DNA of 64,000 bases from Arthrobacter bambusae (GTDB taxonomy: Bacteria; Actinomycetota; Actinomycetes; Actinomycetales; Micrococcaceae): positions 248,001-312,000 of the forward strand of contig NZ_JAUSSZ010000001.1 of the NCBI RefSeq assembly GCF_030812595.1. The letters are read 5' to 3'. The position numbers were made by a program, and so were the translations under genes. This document shows positions 61,868 to 64,000 of the stretch, one piece after another. Each line of letters begins with the position of its first letter. The stretch's first letter is position 1. Under the pieces are notes generated by a model. The model saw only the letters and a program-made list of their open reading frames with translations, did no database searches and was not told the origin of the DNA.

Positions 61868-62143
61868 TCAGGCCGATTCGAGTGCTTCGCCGAATTCCTG
61901 CAGGGCTTTGTTGTTGCTCGCGTGGGCGATCAGGTGGCCGGCCGCGACGATGGCCGCGACGGGCCATTCAATCAGTCCGGCGGCCGCTACGAGGCCCACG
62001 CCCGCGATGAAGGCCAACTCGCCTTTGGGCGGCAGATGGATGGTGCCGAGCCCTTCGAAGTTGATCGAGATCGAGCCGAACCCCGGAGTGGAAAGGGTGT
62101 TCGATGTGCTCGCCGGACCGGAATTGCTGGCTTGATTGGCCAT
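61868..62143 (-). CDS. Small membrane protein, paralogue A
   Basis: A 91-residue protein with a glycine/serine-rich start and then HLPPKGELAFIAGVGLVAAA followed by GLIEWPVAAIVAAGHLIAHA, one to two transmembrane helices. The pattern G(L/V)(I/L)EWPV recurs in the divergent neighbour at 62298. ATG 62143 follows AAGGAG. It converges on selB. Function unknown; see the paired-protein finding. Confidence 0.75.
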   Translation of the reverse strand: MANQASNSGPASTSNTLSTPGFGSISINFEGLGTIHLPPKGELAFIAGVGLVAAAGLIEWPVAAIVAAGHLIAHASNNKALQEFGEALESA

Positions 62144-62297
62144 GATCGCTCCTTCGATACCAAGTCGGGTCGTGGTCTGTACGTGACCTCTCGCGCCCGT
62201 GGTCCATTGGTCCTAGTATGGGCTTCATCGGCGGGGTGCGCCAGCAGGGACTCTAACGGGCGCACCGGTGCGTGAGGGACTTACTCAAGGAGGGGCT

Positions 62298-62600
62298 GTG
62301 GCCACTGCAGGGCAGAACAAGAGCGAAGCGCCGGAGCAGGAACGTACGGAAGGCTCCGCGGGGGCGGCCGCGGCGCCGGGAAAGGTGACGATCACGCTGC
62401 CCTCGCTGGCGAACCTCCCGCCCTTGCCGCCCGTGCAGATGGAGCCGAAAAGGCTTTTGTGGCTTGGTGGCTTAGCTGCCCTGGGCGTGATCGGGGTGCT
62501 GGAGTGGCCCGTCGTGGCCGTGGTCGGGGTTGGCAGCTACGTCGCTGAGCGTTTTGCGCGCGACGAGCTTCGCAAGGCCCGGACGGACCGGCATTCGTAA
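62298..62600 (+). CDS. Small membrane protein, paralogue B
   Basis: A 100-residue protein starting at GTG 62298 after AAGGAGG. It has a disordered N terminus, then ITLPSLANLPPLPPVQMEPK and LLWLGGLAALGVIGVLEWPV, VVAVVGVGSYVAERFARDEL. The motif GV(I/L)EWPV(V/A)A(I/V)V and the Pro-rich entry are shared with paralogue A on the opposite strand. It is immediately followed by a P-type ATPase gene on the same strand, so the two may be co-transcribed. I recognise no named family. Confidence 0.75.
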   Translation: MATAGQNKSEAPEQERTEGSAGAAAAPGKVTITLPSLANLPPLPPVQMEPKRLLWLGGLAALGVIGVLEWPVVAVVGVGSYVAERFARDELRKARTDRHS

Positions 62601-62620
62601 CTGCGCTTAGCTTGCCGGCG

Positions 62621-64000
62621 GTGTCCTTCTTCTCGGCAGCGATCCAGGCCCTGGTTGAGCCGTCGCGGAGGCTGGGGCGGCCGTCCTTGCCCCGGCGCCT
62701 GCTTGACGTCATAGTCCCGACGCAGGTCGCGGGGCGTCGGGCCTGGGCGGCCCAGGGGCGTGCCGCGATCGAGGTTCCGGGGATCGAGCTGCCGGGAACC
62801 GAGGGTTTCGCGTCCCGTCTGGAGGAGGCGCTGGAACGGCACCCGGCAGTTCAGTGGGCTGGTGTGAACGCGCCGTTGGGGCGAGTCATTATCGGACTGT
62901 CCATGGAGCCGGCGCCTTTGGAGGAACTGGTAGGGATCGTCCGGGCGGTGGAGAATCGTTTCGGGCCCGGGGTACGTCAGGGCGGCACGCCGGTTGATCC
63001 GGCGCCGGCGGAACGGGCCGCCGTCGAACTCGCGGCGGAGGTCGCCGGCCTTGCCGCGGCACTCGCAGTGCGCCTGCTCCGCGTCCCGCCGGTGGCGGCC
63101 GAACTCGCAGCCGGCGTTTCGATCGTGGACAGCACACCGAGGTTGCGCGGATATGTGGAGCGCGCCTTGGGACAGCCGAGAGCCGACACCGCCATCGCTT
63201 TGGCGAGCGCCACCGTCCAGGCCTTGTCGCAAGGATTCGCCGGTCTAGCGGTGGATGCAGCCATGAGGGGCCTGATCTTGCGGGAGGCCGGTGCGGAGGC
63301 AGCCTGCCGGCGGGCCGCCGCGTACAAGTACTCGGCAACGAAGGATGGTGCCTCTGCGGAGGCCCCCGGTCCTGGGCATGCCCAGAGGGCCGGGCCGATC
63401 GAACGGTGGGGCGACTGGGCCGGGGCTCTTGGGCTGTCCGTTTTTGGCGTCGGGCTTGCGGGCACCGGCAGCCCGTGGCAGGCGGCCGGTGTGGCGGTTG
63501 CGACGCTTCCCAAGCCCGGGCGGGTGGGCCGGGAAGCATTCGCCGCTCAACTCGGGACAGCCTTGTCGCTGCGCGGAGCTGTTGTTGTCGATCCGGAGGC
63601 GTTGCGCAGACTGGACCGTGTGGACACCGTCGTGCTTGACGCGGACGTCTTTGTCACCGCCCGGTACGTCATGGTCTCATCGGTCCCATTGCATGGCTCC
63701 GATCCGAGGCAGGTGGCAGAGAAGCTGCATGCATTGTTCCGGTCAGATGATCCCGCTGCGGTGCAGCGGGACGGTGCCTGGACTCTTGGCCCGGTGGAGG
63801 AGCTGACAGTGGTGGGGCGCCGCGGGGTGCGGGAGCGGCACCGGATCGAGTCAGAGGCTGCCATGGTGCTGGGGTTGACCCACGGCACGCGGCTGATCGC
63901 GGTGGCCGGGGTAGCTGCCGAGCCGCACCAATACCTGGACGCAGTAGCCGCGGCCTGTCGCCGCTGCGGCTGCCGGGTCGTCGTTGCCGGCGATCCCGGG
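62621..64000 (+). CDS. CtpI-like cation P-type ATPase, 5' part (runs off the window)
   Basis: The frame is open from 62549 to the window end. Starts without a clear ribosome site are GTG 62621 or TTG 62612. Visible parts are ALSQGFAGLAVDAAMRGLIL, then a second region KPGRVGREAFAAQLGTALSL and LRRLDRVDTVVLDADVFVTA. This resembles the N-terminal half of mycobacterial CtpI-type P-ATPases, where the site matching DKTGT is degenerate and the true catalytic domain comes later in the protein. The C-terminal catalytic part lies beyond the window. Confidence 0.6.
   Translation, partial: MSFFSAAIQALVEPSRRLGRPSLPRRLLDVIVPTQVAGRRAWAAQGRAAIEVPGIELPGTEGFASRLEEALERHPAVQWAGVNAPLGRVIIGLSMEPAPLEELVGIVRAVENRFGPGVRQGGTPVDPAPAERAAVELAAEVAGLAAALAVRLLRVPPVAAELAAGVSIVDSTPRLRGYVERALGQPRADTAIALASATVQALSQGFAGLAVDAAMRGLILREAGAEAACRRAAAYKYSATKDGASAEAPGPGHAQRAGPIERWGDWAGALGLSVFGVGLAGTGSPWQAAGVAVATLPKPGRVGREAFAAQLGTALSLRGAVVVDPEALRRLDRVDTVVLDADVFVTARYVMVSSVPLHGSDPRQVAEKLHALFRSDDPAAVQRDGAWTLGPVEELTVVGRRGVRERHRIESEAAMVLGLTHGTRLIAVAGVAAEPHQYLDAVAAACRRCGCRVVVAGDPG

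Overview
The window comes from a high-GC actinobacterium, most likely Arthrobacter sensu lato (Micrococcaceae). The evidence is the uniformly high G+C, the many GTG starts, the actinobacterial family content (ANTAR protein, DksA-like protein, MmyB-type XRE regulators, CtpI-like P-type ATPase) and the dense layout with 4-nt stop/start overlaps. Naming the genus is inference from gene content. No rRNA, phage, transposase or CRISPR was found. The only RNA gene seen is tRNA-Sec.

Left part (1-25 kb). A polar-amino-acid-type ABC transporter with a Gfo/Idh/MocA oxidoreductase (minus strand) diverges from a LacI regulator across a striking double operator (3629-3667). Next is a compact seven-gene minus-strand operon (14190 down to 5040): membrane protein, gluconate-2-dehydrogenase subunit-3-like protein, GMC flavoprotein, pyruvate-oxidase-like TPP enzyme, enolase-superfamily enzyme, GH15 hydrolase and an orphan ctaD. 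It diverges from a MarR gene. At 16.2-17.0 kb lie remnants of an SDR gene and a MerR gene. An aromatase/cyclase, a 53-residue protein and a flavin reductase follow, then a two-zinc-ribbon protein, an SRAP/YedK peptidase, a TetR-DHA2 efflux pair with twin operators, and an XRE regulator with an MFS transporter.

Middle (25-50 kb). This part holds a rhodanese, a large condensation-domain/GNAT fusion protein divergent from an alpha/beta hydrolase, and an LLM oxidoreductase divergent from a second XRE-aldo/keto reductase-cupin unit. Both XRE loci share a palindrome AGGGAnTCCCT. A frameshifted esterase remnant precedes an organosulfur-type operon (LLM monooxygenase, TauD dioxygenase, SsuABC-type transporter) whose flavin reductase has lost its middle. 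Then come a LacI/DHDPS-family/MFS locus, DJ-1-like protein, APC permease, DHFR-like protein, hemerythrin, HAD phosphatase, DksA-like protein, an anti-sigma-factor tail fragment, two 32-bp-period repeat arrays in opposite orientation, a quinone oxidoreductase and a TetR operon.

Right part (51-64 kb). This is a complete selenocysteine island. A PAS-ANTAR regulator precedes formate dehydrogenase alpha, which has an in-frame UGA at 52521 followed by a SECIS-like hairpin, and its Fe-S and NrfD-type membrane subunits. These are followed by selD (opposite strand), tRNA-Sec, selA and selB, so the machinery that inserts Sec sits beside its visible client enzyme. The window ends with two divergent, sequence-related small membrane proteins and the 5' part of a large P-type ATPase that runs off the edge.
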